A stretch of DNA of 64,000 nt from Microvelia longipes (GCA_018340805.1 JACMZG010001863.1:56030608-56094607), one strand, 5' to 3'; shown: positions 11,376 to 24,178, counted from the first letter of the stretch. Translations and numbers: made by a program. The notes: generated by a model from the sequence alone, not told the origin.

Positions 11376-11954
11376 CTGCAACCAATATAAAAGCAAAAGA
11401 TATAATAAACTGTGTTCCTTTCAGACTTATGCGGGATAGATAGATAGATCTAGGGGGATGGATCCATAGAGATATTATTACTAGAGAGGTCCAATAGCTT
11501 AAATTTTGAACATTGGCAAAGGAACCTAACCACCTTCGCTTATAAATAGAATCAAACAATCAATACAAAATTACAGTAAGTAGAACGTTAAAAATTCAAA
11601 TTAAACACAAAAAATGTGTGGGAAGCCAAAACAATTGATGTATTATAACCTTATCATAAAGCCCAAAATGATGTTTCATTATCATTTATTATCACCTCTG
11701 GGGAGGTGAATAAATTAGTGAAGTCCTTACATTCCCGGCAAATAGGGAATTACGTTCTAAGAGGTAAGGTCTCAAAATGTAATGGTGAATTAATAGACAG
11801 ACATGAAATCCGACGATGTTCCACACCGATAAGCTTGAGGTATATTAAAAGTATTAAAAGACAAGACACATAAAATTGTTTTTACCACATCAGGACACAG
11901 TTAGTGGAATGACTGTTGTTCATATATAATGATAATACCTAGGAACACACACAC

Positions 11955-11956
11955 AC

Positions 11957-12027
<71 letters not shown>
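11955..12027 (+). repeat. (TA)n microsatellite
   Basis: About 35 uninterrupted TA dinucleotides after ACACACACACAGA. Other AT runs lie at 42618-42645, 45948-46010, 60624-60690 and 63555-63625. Confidence 0.95.
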
Positions 12028-12029
<2 letters not shown>

Positions 12030-13330
12030 TATTTGCTGCTTCCACTGAGAAAATTCTCTATACTTATTCTAGCAAGTGATTAGTGTAGAACGTTAAAAGT
12101 TAAAAATATAAATCAAACCACACAATATGCGGGAAGCCGAAGAAAAATTGATTTATTATAACCTTAACTCCTCTGTGTAACTGAAGGGGGTTACACAGAG
12201 CCCCAAACAGAAAATATGAGGAACTAATAATTAAACAGAATGTATTAGGGTACCGCAGAGCATAACGTCTAATTATTAAAGACAAAGCATTTAGGAACGT
12301 GTTGACCCTTCAGACGTCTAAGATGTTTTTCAAAGCTGCTAAACTTAGTTAATTCAATTTAATTTATTTCAATAGATAACATAATAGCAAGCAGTAACTT
12401 CCGCTTTGATAAGTTACCCTAAATGGTCATCACAGAATGATGGTACTGGTCCGTAGCCTGCCAAAACTCAAATGGGGGGGGGGACCAATCCAAAAGGAGG
12501 CGTTGTTTATCACACCTTAAGAGACTTCGTTAGAGAGAGCAATATTTTCCGAAGGATAATGCCTTCCCTTGCTCCCTTGGCTACGAGCTTTTGATAGTAT
12601 TTTTTGGTGAAACCCGTTTTGTCCAGTAACCTAAAGCCCTCTTAATTAGTATAGAGTATCTTAGTAGTTTTATCTTTGCTATAACACTAAACTATACTCT
12701 TTCAAAAGCACATAAAACATATTGCAAAAAGAATTTGACAGAAATAACATAGCAATCCATTACACTCTTTAATCTTGCGACTTGTTCTGTCTCGCACTAT
12801 TAATTCAAATGCCATTACAAATGTGTTCGGGCTTTTAAAACATAATTTATGGCAATGTTTTTTTTTTATTATTTGAACGTTGCCTTGATTTAGTCGTGTC
12901 TACGAGATTCGAATCAATTAATTCAGTTTGATTATAGAGCGTCGACATTTTGTCAGTTTCAAACCCATTATTGTCAGACATTTTGGGTTTACAAAGAGAA
13001 ATAAAGGATGTAGGTTTTTTAAATGGAATTTAAAATGCAGTGATCTCTGACCTTTCTTATGTTTTTATGAATTTAATAAAACAAAAACTTCTTTACATTT
13101 AAATATGAACAACATTTATTGAAAAGAATGCATTGTACAATAAGAACCTTGGTTCATAGAGTTAGGTATTAATAAAGAATACCGCGGAGGAGCTTTTCTC
13201 CTGCTGACAAAATTAGTATAATTTTTAAGTTGATCTATGGAATATTCAAATTAGGATATATAAAAGCCGACTTTCAAGTTTATAGTTCATCAATGTCTAT
13301 TCTACAAAACTACAAACAAGAAAATAAAAA
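12030..13330. other. Gene-free, repeat-like
   Basis: 12080-12290 is related to 11570-11830, 14700-14900 and 42020-42200 (AGTAGAACGTT, GGGAAGCC, TTATAACCTTA, CAGAGCCCCAAA), an unclassified dispersed repeat. A run of G lies at 12474-12483. Confidence 0.5.
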
Positions 13331-13336
13331 TCGGAT

Positions 13337-13495
13337 ACAGGGTACCTCGGAACTATTCCTTATCACATCGGATTCGCTACGCTCATCCTCCCTTCTTTGG
13401 ACTCGCTTCGCTCGTCCTTAGATGGTAAATGCATCCGTTTCATTTTCAGCGCTCACCCGTACGGCACTGACCACGCTCAATACTGCTTAATTTTT
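13337..13495 (-). mobile_element. 5S rRNA-derived SINE copy
   Basis: Mirror order: GGTACCTCGGAACTATTCC, ATCGGATTCGCTACGCTC, GGACTCGCTTCGCTCGTCC, then GCGCTCACCCGTACGGCACT, the 5S-like block. This copy lacks the middle spacer present at 16.8 kb. Confidence 0.78.
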
Positions 13496-13509
13496 ATTAT
13501 ATAACAAGT

Positions 13510-13915
13510 CATTCGATAAAATTGAAGTAATGCTTGGGGCATTTGCTAGTCTTATCCATACCCACATGCGGGCTACAATTCAATCAGATCGCATAATTTT
13601 TCCGCGTTTTATGATTTTTCGAAATTTTCGCTGAGTCATTATTGCAGGTTAATGACGTAATAAAAAATATTTTCCGAATATCGCAACTACAGTGGTAGAC
13701 TGATTTTTGTACAACGTTTCAACTCTCTAGTATAAATACACTGGGAGCTACGATGATAACAGACATACATACATACAGACAGAAAAATTCGCGAAAGCCA
13801 CTCAGGAGGTCTTAAAAGCACCTGATACGGATAATTTCTGTGATATCCCGGTTTTGGATATTTTTGCAAAAACAATACTTTTCTTATATACCTACGGTAT
13901 AAACGAAGAAAAGTT
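13510..13915 (+). repeat. Dispersed repeat R1, near-full copy
   Basis: Contains every R1 block including GCATAATTTTTCCGCG and GAGCTACGATGATAACAGAC. It directly abuts the 5S SINE at 13337-13495. Confidence 0.8.
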
Positions 13916-16139
13916 TAAGTGTAAAAATTATTTTTTTATTTTCTTGTTTGTATTTACATCTAATCAATATTTGATATAAAAAACAAATATAATATTGTAG
14001 GATATATTATTTTTCTTCTTCAAACAAAATTATGCGTGACAGACAACAGACAGTATGGTTAATACCACACTGAAAGTTTTAAAATACCCCAAACAAATGA
14101 TTTTGGAGTTAACTCGAATTAGAATTTTTGGTTCCAACCAAAAGAACCAAAAATTCCGAGGTACCTTGTACCCGAGTGTTTAAGTGGCAATACCCTCGAA
14201 ATCATAATGTAAATATGTACTGTCTTATTCACCTTGGCATAGACCGCACACTAGATTTAGAGCAGTTTCCTTACAAACATGTGTCTAATAAGATAAAACA
14301 AATACTGTGATAATTGCTAACAGATTCATCACTGACATTGATACTAGATATCTATATAGCATTCGAATCAAGTTATTAATTAATTTTATGATCCAGATGT
14401 TTAGTTCTTTCGCAGTATTTACATTTTTTAAATTTAAGATGTATAATCGTCAGAATATGGAAATGAAACATGGAAATATTATTTTTTTTAGCTTCTCCAC
14501 GTTAAATCCAATTGGTTTGGGTATTCATTTATTTAATAGTAAGGGATATTGTATAATAATAAACCTGACCATCTGAATATTCTGTATATTTAGATTTCTT
14601 CATATATCATTAAATTTCTGTATATTCAGATTTCTTTATATATCATTCAGATTTCTGTATATTCAGAATATATGATTCTGTTTTAAAACAATGTAACAAT
14701 CAGTATAAAACTATCGTATCAATTATAACCTCAACACTATAAGAAGAGGTTTCAATAAGGTTACACTGAACTCCTGAGAGCCCCAAAAAGATGTTTCACG
14801 CCTCTCTATGTATTTAGATAGGTTATGGCCTCTCTTATAATATATTTCTATGGGTCTAGGGGCGTTTTTTACCTCATAAGCGGCAGGCAGCAATCAGTTA
14901 AGACATTATTATGAGGACCCTACAACGCTTTTTAAAATAAAGCTGTTGCTCAGCAAGATGGCCGCCGGAATCCTAACTTTGTGGCGGGAATCCTAGCGCT
15001 CGAGCAAAACACGCAGCGAAGTTGATCTGGACTTAAGGTCGATAAGTTTTATACCGCTGCATTATACTTATCAGTGATCGTTGTATTTTTATTTTATTGT
15101 ATTGATGTTCTTTTGTATCAATGTTTACTTTATTTGATTTTATTACTCACTCTATAACACTATTTTAGCCATTTTTAATGAACGTTTACTGGCATTTATC
15201 AAAAATTAATGTTAGATAACATATTACTATAACCTACGTTTCAAAAAAGTGCAAGTGAAATTGTTGCAGGATCGAGAGAAAGCACATGAAACAGCTTCAT
15301 TTTGCAATGTGTTAATAGAGAGAGAGGAAACTCCTCCGTTCTGATTTGTATTGCGGGTCTGAGGGCACGGTAACTCATCAAAAATTTTAAATTGCTAGAA
15401 CTTTTCTATTCTATAAAAGAATATGAAAAACAATTTGTATAATGTTGTGGTACCCAAAAAATAACATTTTTAATTTTAATTTTATTTTTTACTTTCATCC
15501 GTTTGTAGTCAAAGAATAGAGTGTTAAAGTTATGAAAACTCTGACGCGAAGACCCGCATTTCGGCTTTTCATTTAAAATGCCTGATTCCTTGCTCAATAA
15601 TTAATTTCTTGTATAAGTTTCCGGTTTATGTATTATAGCATGAGAAATAGCATTACTCGATTTATCCGGATTTTTTCAAAGAATTTTTGAAGAGAAACTA
15701 TATTGTCTATAGATCTGCAACTGTGTTTTCTTACTCCAATGGTCCTTTAAATCTTACGGCTGGAAGCTGAATAGAGTCTGTCGCCTGTAATGTAGAAAAC
15801 ACCTCTGGCCTCACAGAGCAGATGAGTCCAACCTCAGGGATTTATTTGGTTGTTCGGTAGCAGCACCGGTCCACCAAGTAGCGAAGAATTTTCAGTGTGC
15901 CAGGAAAACTCAAATGCACAGTGATTATTCTATTATTCAATAATTGTTATAACAATTTGTTTAATTTATTACCTTTTTTGTACGTTTGATTGATAATTTT
16001 TTTTTAAAGTTTTTTATTTATGTTTTTTGTCTTTTCTCTTAATTTTGCTCAATAAATATAATAAGACATAAGTATATCCTTAAACTAATATAAAATAAGT
16101 AACTTAAAATACGTTTTTAACGCCGCCGAGCGCAGTTTT
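13916..16139. other. Gene-free
   Basis: AT-rich. Near 14580-14670 ATTCAGATTTCT recurs three times. 15360-15600 has a 63-codon minus ORF of low-complexity Lys/Asn type that I do not support. Confidence 0.5.
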
Positions 16140-16570
16140 TTACTTTTCCTCAATTATACCGCAGGTATATAGAAAAAGTATTGTGATTGCAAAAAAGTCC
16201 AAACTGGGATGTCAACGATATAATCCGATTCAAGTGTTTTTAAAGCCTCCTGTGTGTTTTTTACAAACTTGTCTGTCTGTATGAGTGTGTGTTTGTGTAT
16301 GTGTATGAGTTTGTTTGTGTGTATGTGTGTCTGTTATCATCGTAGCTCCTAGAGTATTTATGCTAGAGAGTTGAAAGTTGTACAAAAATCAGTCTACCGC
16401 TGTAGTTGTGCTATTCGGAAAATATTTTTTATAACGTCATTAACCCCCAATAATGACTTAGCAAAAATTTCAGAAAATATAAAACGCGGGAATTAAGATT
16501 CGTAAAATAAAATGTGATCGAATTGAGATTTGTCATCTCATTATCAGCATTAGTTTAATTGTTATCAATT
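16140..16570 (-). repeat. Dispersed repeat R1, minus copy
   Basis: Mirror of R1 with a longer TGTGTGT/TATG microsatellite (16265-16335). Followed within 150 bp by a 5S SINE. Confidence 0.8.
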
Positions 16571-16715
16571 GACTTGTGTACGTTTAAAAAAAATGGAAAA
16601 CTATCCAATTGATTTGATATTTGATACGAATGTATAAACCTTTACGTAATAAATGAATAATGACTAAGTTTCGTTTCAACACGACAAGAATATATCCATG
16701 ATTTTATTTTTTTGT

Positions 16716-16960
16716 TAGATCATAAGAGTTAAGCAGAATTGAGCGAGATCAGTGCTGTATGGGTGACCGCTGAGAATGAAACGGATGCATTTACTATCTC
16801 AGGACGAGCGATGCGAGTCCAAAGACATGCTATTGTATAAAATTTGGCGAATTATATATTATGAGAACGAGCGAAGCGAGTTCGAAGCAGGGAGGATGAG
16901 CGTAGCAAATCCGATGGGACGAGGAATAGTTCCTAGGTACCCCGTCCCCAAATTTTTTTA
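16716..16960 (+). mobile_element. 5S rRNA-derived SINE (SINE3-like)
   Basis: Starts with the 3' half of 5S rRNA: GAGTTAAGCAGAATTGAGCG, then TCAGTGCTGTATGGGTGACC and GCTGAGAATGAAACG. These match the 5S segment that holds the internal control C box. The tail is GGACGAGCGATGCGAGTCC, GGGAGGATGAGCGTAGC and a final AGGTACCCCGTCCCC. Several other copies share all parts. Confidence 0.8.
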
Positions 16961-17689
16961 ACTTCGTCATATGAATATTTTCCTTGCCACATTTTTTATT
17001 AATAGAAGATAAAACAAAAATTATACGCTGTGCCGTTTTGAAATGGTCCAATACAACCCAAAAAGCTAATATATGCCAGTTTCCAATAGATCGTGTAAAT
17101 ATTTGTAAAAAGGCGGGAGGGAGTCCCTTAAGTTTCCCATTGCCCCACTATTTTAGGGAGTAGCGCTAGTAGTCTGTTAAAATGTAGATGAAGAGGGAAG
17201 TTGACAATCTTGCCGCATATGGTTACACTATCTGTATCCCGGAAAATAACTTTTTAAACAATGACAATTATTCTCCTGTTTTGTTTCACCAAAGCAATTT
17301 GGTAAATAAGCACTATAAGCATGTAAGGTCAAGATATGAATTAAACCAGTTTAGTATTAAATGAGTCTGAAGAGAAATATATTGATAATTCCATTGATGC
17401 ATCTCTAGGTCAGTGTCAATGATAATCTCACTAATGATCTCTATCTATACCTACTCTATAATCACATATAAATCTATTTCTATCTGTTATAATCTACTAA
17501 TTTATATTCTATTGTTTCAAAAAAAAAATAACATTGATAGGGACTCAAAAAATTTAATAAGCATACAAAATTATGACACTTGTAATAATTCATTAATTAC
17601 TAGAAATACAGTAACATGTAAGTTATCCTGATATAATTATGATTGGGGTATAAAACGTGGTATTGATATCAGTAGGTTTTCAATACGGG

Positions 17690-18055
17690 AGGAACCCTAA
17701 TTGCGGTATAGCCAATTTTTCTTTGCGGGTATTGTAAACTTGTTTTTCGCGAGTATAGCCAATTTTTCTTTGCGGGTATTGTAAAACTTGTTTTTCGCGA
17801 GTATATCCAATTTTTCTTTGCGGGTATAGTAAAACTTGTTTTTCGCGAGTATATCCAATTTTTCTTTGCGGGTATAGTAAACTTGTTTTTCGCGAGTATA
17901 TATTTTCCAAAAAACTTGTTTTTCGCGAGTATATCCAATTTTTCTTTGCGGGTATAGTAAAACTTGTTTTTGCGAGTATAGCCAATTTTTCTTTGCGGGT
18001 ATTGTAAAACTTGTTTTTTGCGAGTATAGCCAGTTTTTCTTTGCGGGTAAAACTT
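17690..18055 (-). repeat. 48-bp tandem repeat, about 8 copies
   Basis: Plus-strand unit: CCAATTTTTCTTTGCGGGTA, TTGTAAAACTTG, TTTTTCGCGAGTATA. One copy is partly deleted (17895-17930). Open in two minus-strand frames with a 16-residue period (KKNWIYSRKTSFTIPA). No signal for a protein. Confidence 0.9.
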
Positions 18056-18284
18056 GAGAAGAAACAAAATTTCTTTGGTATTGAGTAAAACATTGCAGTG
18101 GTCCTCGGCCTCTTGGCCAGTAAAAAAGTAAGAAGTAGTGAATTTAAATTCCTAAGGGTCTCTAACCATAGGACAGTCTATAAGGTTTACTAGGGTAAAT
18201 TCTATCCCTGAAAAGAAGTATATACTTGTTACACATTATCTGGTATTTTTACTGGTCATTGTCGGCTTAACCACCGTCTAAACC

Positions 18285-18350
18285 AATGGTGCAGGTAGCA
18301 CCATAGTCCGCATGTAGGACTAGCTTGTCCTACATGCGGGCTATGAGTGA
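18285..18350. repeat. Hairpin
   Basis: AGTCCGCATGTAGGAC and GTCCTACATGCGGGCT flank TAGCTT. Confidence 0.8.
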
Positions 18351-18589
18351 AGCCAGAGGTTAGACAAACCTTAGGTGATAGAACTTTGGCGGTAGACCAA
18401 AAAATAATCCCTAAAGAAGAGATTTCATTAGCGGTACAGGTGGTACTTGATAGTACAAAGTTACCTACTAGCTTACTGTGAGTCAGTAGACTCATTCAAG
18501 GACTAAAAGAAAGAGGAGGGCATCGTTTTACATTTTTACATTTTATAAAATAAAACCAACCTGAGCGGTCTAATGCTCTGATTTATTAG

Positions 18590-19215
18590 TTTTAAAGTTG
18601 ATGAAATATACTAATCTGGTAAGTGCAGTCTGAAATGAACTAACCTGGTTAGCGCTACAGAAATAAACGAACCTTGTTAGCGTACCTGAAATATACTAAT
18701 CTGGTTAGTGCAGTCTGAAATGAACTAACCTGGTTAGTGCGTCTGAAATGTACTAATCCGGCGAGTGCAGTCTGAAATGTATTAACCTGGTTAGTGCGCT
18801 ACAGAAATAAACGAACCTTGTTAGCGTACCTGAAATATACTAATCTAGTTAGTGCAGTCTGAAATGAACTAACCTGGTTAGTGCTACAGAAATAAACGAA
18901 CCTTGTTAGCGTACCTGAAATATACTAATCTGGTTAGTGCAGTCTGAAATGAACTAACCTGGTTAGTGCGTCTGAAATGTACTAATCCGGCGAGTGCAGT
19001 CTGAAATGTATTAACCTGGTTAGTGCGCTACAGAAATAACGAACCTTGTTAGCGTACCTGAAATATACTAATCTAGTTAGTGCAGTCTGAAATGAACTAA
19101 CCTGGTTAGTGCGTCTGAAATGTACTAATCCGGCGAGTGCAGTCTGAAATGAATTAACTTGGTTAGTGCGTCTGAAATGTACTAATCATGTTAGCACATT
19201 TAAAATTTACGTACC
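18590..19215 (+). repeat. ~28-bp tandem repeat with higher-order structure
   Basis: Subunits of the form CTGAAATGTACTAACCTGGT + TAGTGCGT vary in blocks: TACAGAAATAAACGAACCTT (four times), ATATACTAATCTGG, and TACTAATCCGGCGAGTGC. These recur in the same order as a longer repeat. Non-coding. Confidence 0.85.
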
Positions 19216-20198
19216 TGGTCTGTCATGTTCAATTAAATTCGTAATTTGATTTATTAAAACTAATATTCACTCACTTTTCAGAAGCGCTGTTTGGCTGTTG
19301 GCTTGTTGTATTCTTTGATTCAAAAATTCAAAGATTTTTACCATACAAAATTTAAGTTATAATTAATTAAAATTATTTTCTTATTCCTTTAATTAATAAG
19401 CACTTTTCATAGAAAAATATAATTGTAAGTTAATTACTTAATTGTATAATAAATATAACTTTATTTTAAGTTATTCATTTATGTGTATAAATAAATACAT
19501 AAATTTACAATTTTTATATTGCAGTTATAAAATAAAATCTTTTTAAAACAAAAGAAATATGTAAACTTCGTTAAACTTTAAAGAAGCTCTTAACTTCTTT
19601 TCTTTATCAAATGAAGTAACTTAGGATAATACTAAGTTATTCTTTATTCTTATACTTCTTAAGTTATGTTTTTCTTTTTTTTAATTTTAAACATTAATTA
19701 TTTATTAATGGGATCAAAAGCGATCAAGACGCGATCAGATAGACTGTGATGATATTGACTGCGGAGCGTTCATATAAGATGATTGTGATCGCCCACTCCC
19801 CCTACGTAAACTCCCTCCACCACAAAGTCATTTAAGCCTATTTAAATAATATTAAACAAGAAATAGGATCGAAATTCAATGTCTCCTATATTATAATTTA
19901 ATAGATGTATATATTTCCTATAGTTTTTCAAACAATAGAAATAAATTATAGGCAAAAAATTCACTTAAGTCCTTTTTCCTTTTTTGTTCAGCACATTTGC
20001 TTTTTTGTATTCTTTTTTTTTGAAAGAGTGCAAAAATGACGGGTACCTGAAAATAAATTTTGATTATTTTTGGCATAGTCTGTTTTTGGGTCCTGCAATC
20101 GAAAATTCTTATGCGCTTAACCTATTTCGGCTAGCAAATAACCTTCTCAGAGAACAGAAGGTTATTTGCTTAGAATAATACTATATATAGAAGGAGCA
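19216..20198. other. Gene-free
   Basis: AT-rich with no gene. A GCGATCAAGACGCGATCAGA patch at 19720 and the hairpin at 20130-20172 are the only structure. Confidence 0.5.
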
Positions 20199-20646
20199 CT
20201 ACTGATAACCCGAAAGGCGGTTCACTGGTGGTCTTAAGTAATGCTGCTACCCTAACAATATACAATTGAACTAACTCATAACTTCCGGTTGCTGAATTAT
20301 TATGCTCTATTATTAATTAATGATTGATTATTCTTAAATTACTGTTATAAATATCGGTGCATTACAATATTTTAAGCATTTTACATTGCAGTTTAACGTT
20401 TTTTATTAAAATTATATTAATAGTTGTCCTCGTCAACTAAATGTATATTCTTGTATTACGTTATCCTTTTGCTATCTAAGACCGATTGTTTTCAGTACGT
20501 AACAAGGTTTTTAAGTTATTTCATTCGTTCCTAAGATCTTTTTTCATTAGTGGATATTTATAACACATTTATAAAATAATGTTTTGTTGTTAGGGTGGTA
20601 CTCCTACTTAAGACCACCAGTCAACCGGCTTTCGTGTTATCAGTAG
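20199..20646. mobile_element. 448-bp MITE with ~60-bp TIRs
   Basis: CTACTGATAACCCGAAAGGC, GGTTCACTGGTGGTCTTAAG, CTACCCTAACA at the left end is mirrored at 20587-20646. AT-rich interior with no ORF. A separate 15-bp hairpin (AGCAAATAACCTTCT) precedes it at 20130-20172. Confidence 0.85.
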
Positions 20647-21164
20647 AAATACATTTTTAATATTTTCTAATTTTTTGCGCATTTTTTTAAATTTTCTAAA
20701 AAAATTAAACAAAAATATTAAAACTACTCACCACTACTCAGGTTATTAAGTATATCCTGAAACTTGGATTGAATTGGCAAAAATTGGAATGAAAAAAAAA
20801 AGAAATCGCCTGTTTCAAAAAAAAATTGGCAGCTAGCAAACGTCCGTGCCAGAATTATTTTGAAGATACACACTAAATACTGTAAATATGGCATTCAAAT
20901 ATTATCGCCGGTACCAAGATTCGAAGGTGGAAACTCTAGGAGTAATCTTATCGACTCCGCACCGGTTTTATTAGATTCAGCACCCCAAGAAACATCGAAA
21001 AAGACAAAACGATACCGCCCTCAACATATGTTGTTTATCGAACGTATTTCGTCACTTAAAGTGGTCGTATCAACTTCATATAGGTTTTGTTCAATTTAAC
21101 GCCCCAACAAATATAGAAACCAGATTGTTTATAGTTTGAGGTGGAACAAAGCGAGTCAGGATTA

Positions 21165-21245
21165 GGTTTTTATATTCTAAAGACGAGGGAAGCGAAGCCC
21201 GAAGTTGTGAGGATGGGGATAGCAAAGCCCCAAGTTATAAGGACA
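21165..21245 (+). repeat. Isolated 5S-SINE-tail/satellite unit
   Basis: AGACGAGGGAAGCGAAGCCC then GAAGTTGTGAGGATGGGGAT and CCCCAAGTTATAAGGAC: one diverged unit of the satellite that begins 500 bp to the right, intermediate with the 5S SINE tail. Confidence 0.6.
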
Positions 21246-21714
21246 AATAAAATGATTGCCCGTTATTTGATGCTGAGAGAAGCTCATTAATTTCTAGCCT
21301 TGTCACAAGAGGAGAGTCTTGGACTCCTACTAATCTTCAAATGTTTTCCAAATATTTTAATATTTTCTCTAAATTCATTAACTCTCTGGATTTTGACAAA
21401 TTAAGTTTGTAACTAAATTTCTTATCTTTATAACTATTATATTTAAATAATTTTTTATCTTTATAATTATTATTTTTACACATTTTCTTTATTATGATTT
21501 TAAATGATTTATAAATCAATTTACATATTTTTTTTTCTGTATATATAAATATCTTTAAGTATATAATTTAATTATGTGCTTATTCAAGCTACTTTGCATA
21601 TCTTGTTACTACTTAAAGAGTCAAAATTTTACATATTTGCCCCTGTTAAAATTTAGCTGATAACACATGTAATATTTTATGGAGCATGTGGGAAAAAAAT
21701 AAATGCATTAAAAA

Positions 21715-23735
21715 AGTACGAAATTGTAAAGACAAACGTAGTGAGGAAAGCAAAGCCCCGAGTTATAAGGACGAGGGAAGCGAAGTACGAAATTGTAAAG
21801 ACAAACGTAGTGAGGGAAGCGAAGCCCCGAGTTATAAGGACGAGGGAAGCGAAGTACGAAATTGTAAGACAAACGTAGTGAGGGAAGCGAAGCCCCGAGT
21901 TATAAGGACGAGGGAAGCGAAGTACGAAATTGTAAGACAAACGTAGTGAGGGAAGCGAAGCCCCGAGTTATAAGGACGAGGGAAGCGAAGTACGAAATTG
22001 TAAGGACAAACGTAGTGAGGGAAGCGAAGCCCCGAGTTATAAGGACGAGGGAAGCGAAGTACGAAATTGTAAGGACAAACGTAGTGAGGGAAGCGAAGCC
22101 CCGAGTTATAAGGACGAGGGAAGCGAAGTACGAAATTGTAAAGACAAACGTAGTGAGGGAAGCGAAGCCCCGAGTTATAAGGACGAGGGAAGCGAAGTAC
22201 GAAATTGTAAGGACAAACGTAGTGAGGGAAGCGAAGCCCCGAGTTATAAGGACGAGGGAAGCGAAGTACGAAATTGTAAAGACAAACGTAGTGAGGGAAG
22301 CGAAGCCCCGAGTTATAAGGACAAGGGAAGCGAAGTAAGAAATTGTAAGGACAAACGTAGTGAGGGAAGCGAAGCCCCGAGTTATAAGGACGAGGGAAGC
22401 GAAGTACGAAATTGTAAAGACAACGTAGTGAGGGAGCGAAGCCCGAGTTATAAGGACAGGGAAGCGAAGTAAGAAATTGTAAGGACAAACGTAGTGAGGG
22501 AAGCGAAGCCCCGGGTTATAAGGACGAGGGAAGCGAAGTACGAAATTGTAAGGACAAACGTAGTGAGGGAAGCGAAGCCCCGAGTAATATGGACGAGGGA
22601 AGCGAAGTACGAAATTGTAAGGACAAACGTAGTGGGGAAGCGAAGCCCCAGTTATAAGGACGAGGAAAGCGAAGTAAGAAATTGTAAGGACAAACGCAGT
22701 GAGGGAAGCGAAGCCCCGGGTTATAAGGACGAGGGAAGCGAAGTACGAAATTGTAAGGACAAACGTAGTGAGGGAAGCGAAGCCCCGAGTAATATGGACG
22801 AGGGAAGCGAAGTACGAAATTGTAAGGACAAACGTAGTGAGGGAAGCGAAGCCCCGAGTAATATGGACGAGGGAAGCGAAGTACGAAATTGTAAGGACAA
22901 ACGTAGTGAGGTAAGCGAAGCCCCGAGTTATAAGGACAAGGGAAGCGAAGTACGAAATTGTAAGGACAAACGTAGTGAGGTAAGCGAAGCCCCGAGTTAT
23001 AAGGACGAGGGAAGCGAAGTACGAAATTGTAAGGACAAACGTAGTGAGGGAAGCGAAGCCCCGAGTAATATGGACGAGGGAAGCGAAGTACGAAATTGTA
23101 AGGACAAACGTAGTGGGGGAAGCGAAGCCCCAGGTTATAAGGACGAGGGAAGCGAAGTACGAAATTGTAAGGACAAACGTAGTGAGGTAAGCGAAGCCCC
23201 GAGTTATAAGGACAAGGGAAGCGAAGTACGAGATTGTAAGGACAAACGTAGTGAGGGAAGCGAAGCCCCGGGTTATAAGGACGAGGGAAGCGAAGTACGA
23301 AATTGTAAGGACAAACGTAGTGAGGGAAGCGAAGCCCCGAGTTATAAGGACGAGGGAAGCGAATTACGAAATTGTAGAGACAAACGTAGTGGGGGAAGCG
23401 AAGCCCCAGGTTATAAGGACGAGGGAAGCGAAGTACGAAATTGTAAGGACAAACGTAGTGAGGTAAGCGAAGCCCCGAGTTATAAGGACGAGGGAAGCGA
23501 AGTACGAAATTGTAGAGACAAACGTAGTGGGGGAAGCGAAGCCCCAGGTTATAAGGACGAGGGAAGCGAAGTACGAAATTGTAAGGACAAACGTAGTGAG
23601 GTAAGCGAAGCCCCGAGTTATAAGGACAAGGGAAGCGAAGTACGAGATTGTAAGGACAAACGTAGTGAGGAAGCGAAGCCCGAGTTATAAGGACGAGGGA
23701 AGCGAAGTCCGAAGTTGTAAGGACAAGCTTAGAGA
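21715..23735 (+). repeat. 69-bp satellite array, about 29 copies
   Basis: Unit is GGACGAGGGAAGCGAAGTAC, GAAATTGTAA, then GGACAAACGTAGTGAGGGAA, GCGAAGCCCCGAGTTATAA. The two halves (30 and 39 bp) are themselves related. Because 69 is divisible by three, long frames stay open on both strands (to 398 and 426 codons), but they are shadows of the repeat. Copies differ by a few substitutions and by single-base indels near 22420-22460 and 22635-22655. Confidence 0.95.
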
Positions 23736-24178
23736 ATCTGATGAGGTCAGTAATAGTTTCGAAGCACCCCGTACCCAGACAAAAAAATAATTGCATATGC
23801 GTACGTGACAGCCAGCATTTTTCTATTCGGGTTTACTCTCTTTCATGACTATTTTCTAATTAAACCTATTACCTCTTGACCATAATAACACAATTAAATC
23901 AATCAATTTTAAATCGACGAGTTAATAAAAGAAAGAGAAATGCAATCTATATAATAAATACCATAAATTAACATATTATACAATACAAATAAAAACAATA
24001 GAATAGAAAAGAAAACTTTCCATGTACTTTTCCGCTATCAAATAAAAGCCATAAAAATACTGAATCATGTTTTTTCTAAATTTATTATTATAATTTTAAC
24101 AATTTCGGTTTAAGAGGTATTAGCTCCAAAGCAGCTTTTTATCACAAAACATGAATAGTGGACACAATATAATATTAT

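Noticed and set aside
17669..18093. Two overlapping minus ORFs of 132 and 137 codons
   Set aside because: Both are frame shadows of the 48-bp tandem repeat.
22494..23796. Open frames of 398 (+) and 426 (-) codons over 21.8-23.8 kb
   Set aside because: They follow from a 69-bp tandem repeat, open in several frames on both strands at once. No non-repeat protein sequence is present.
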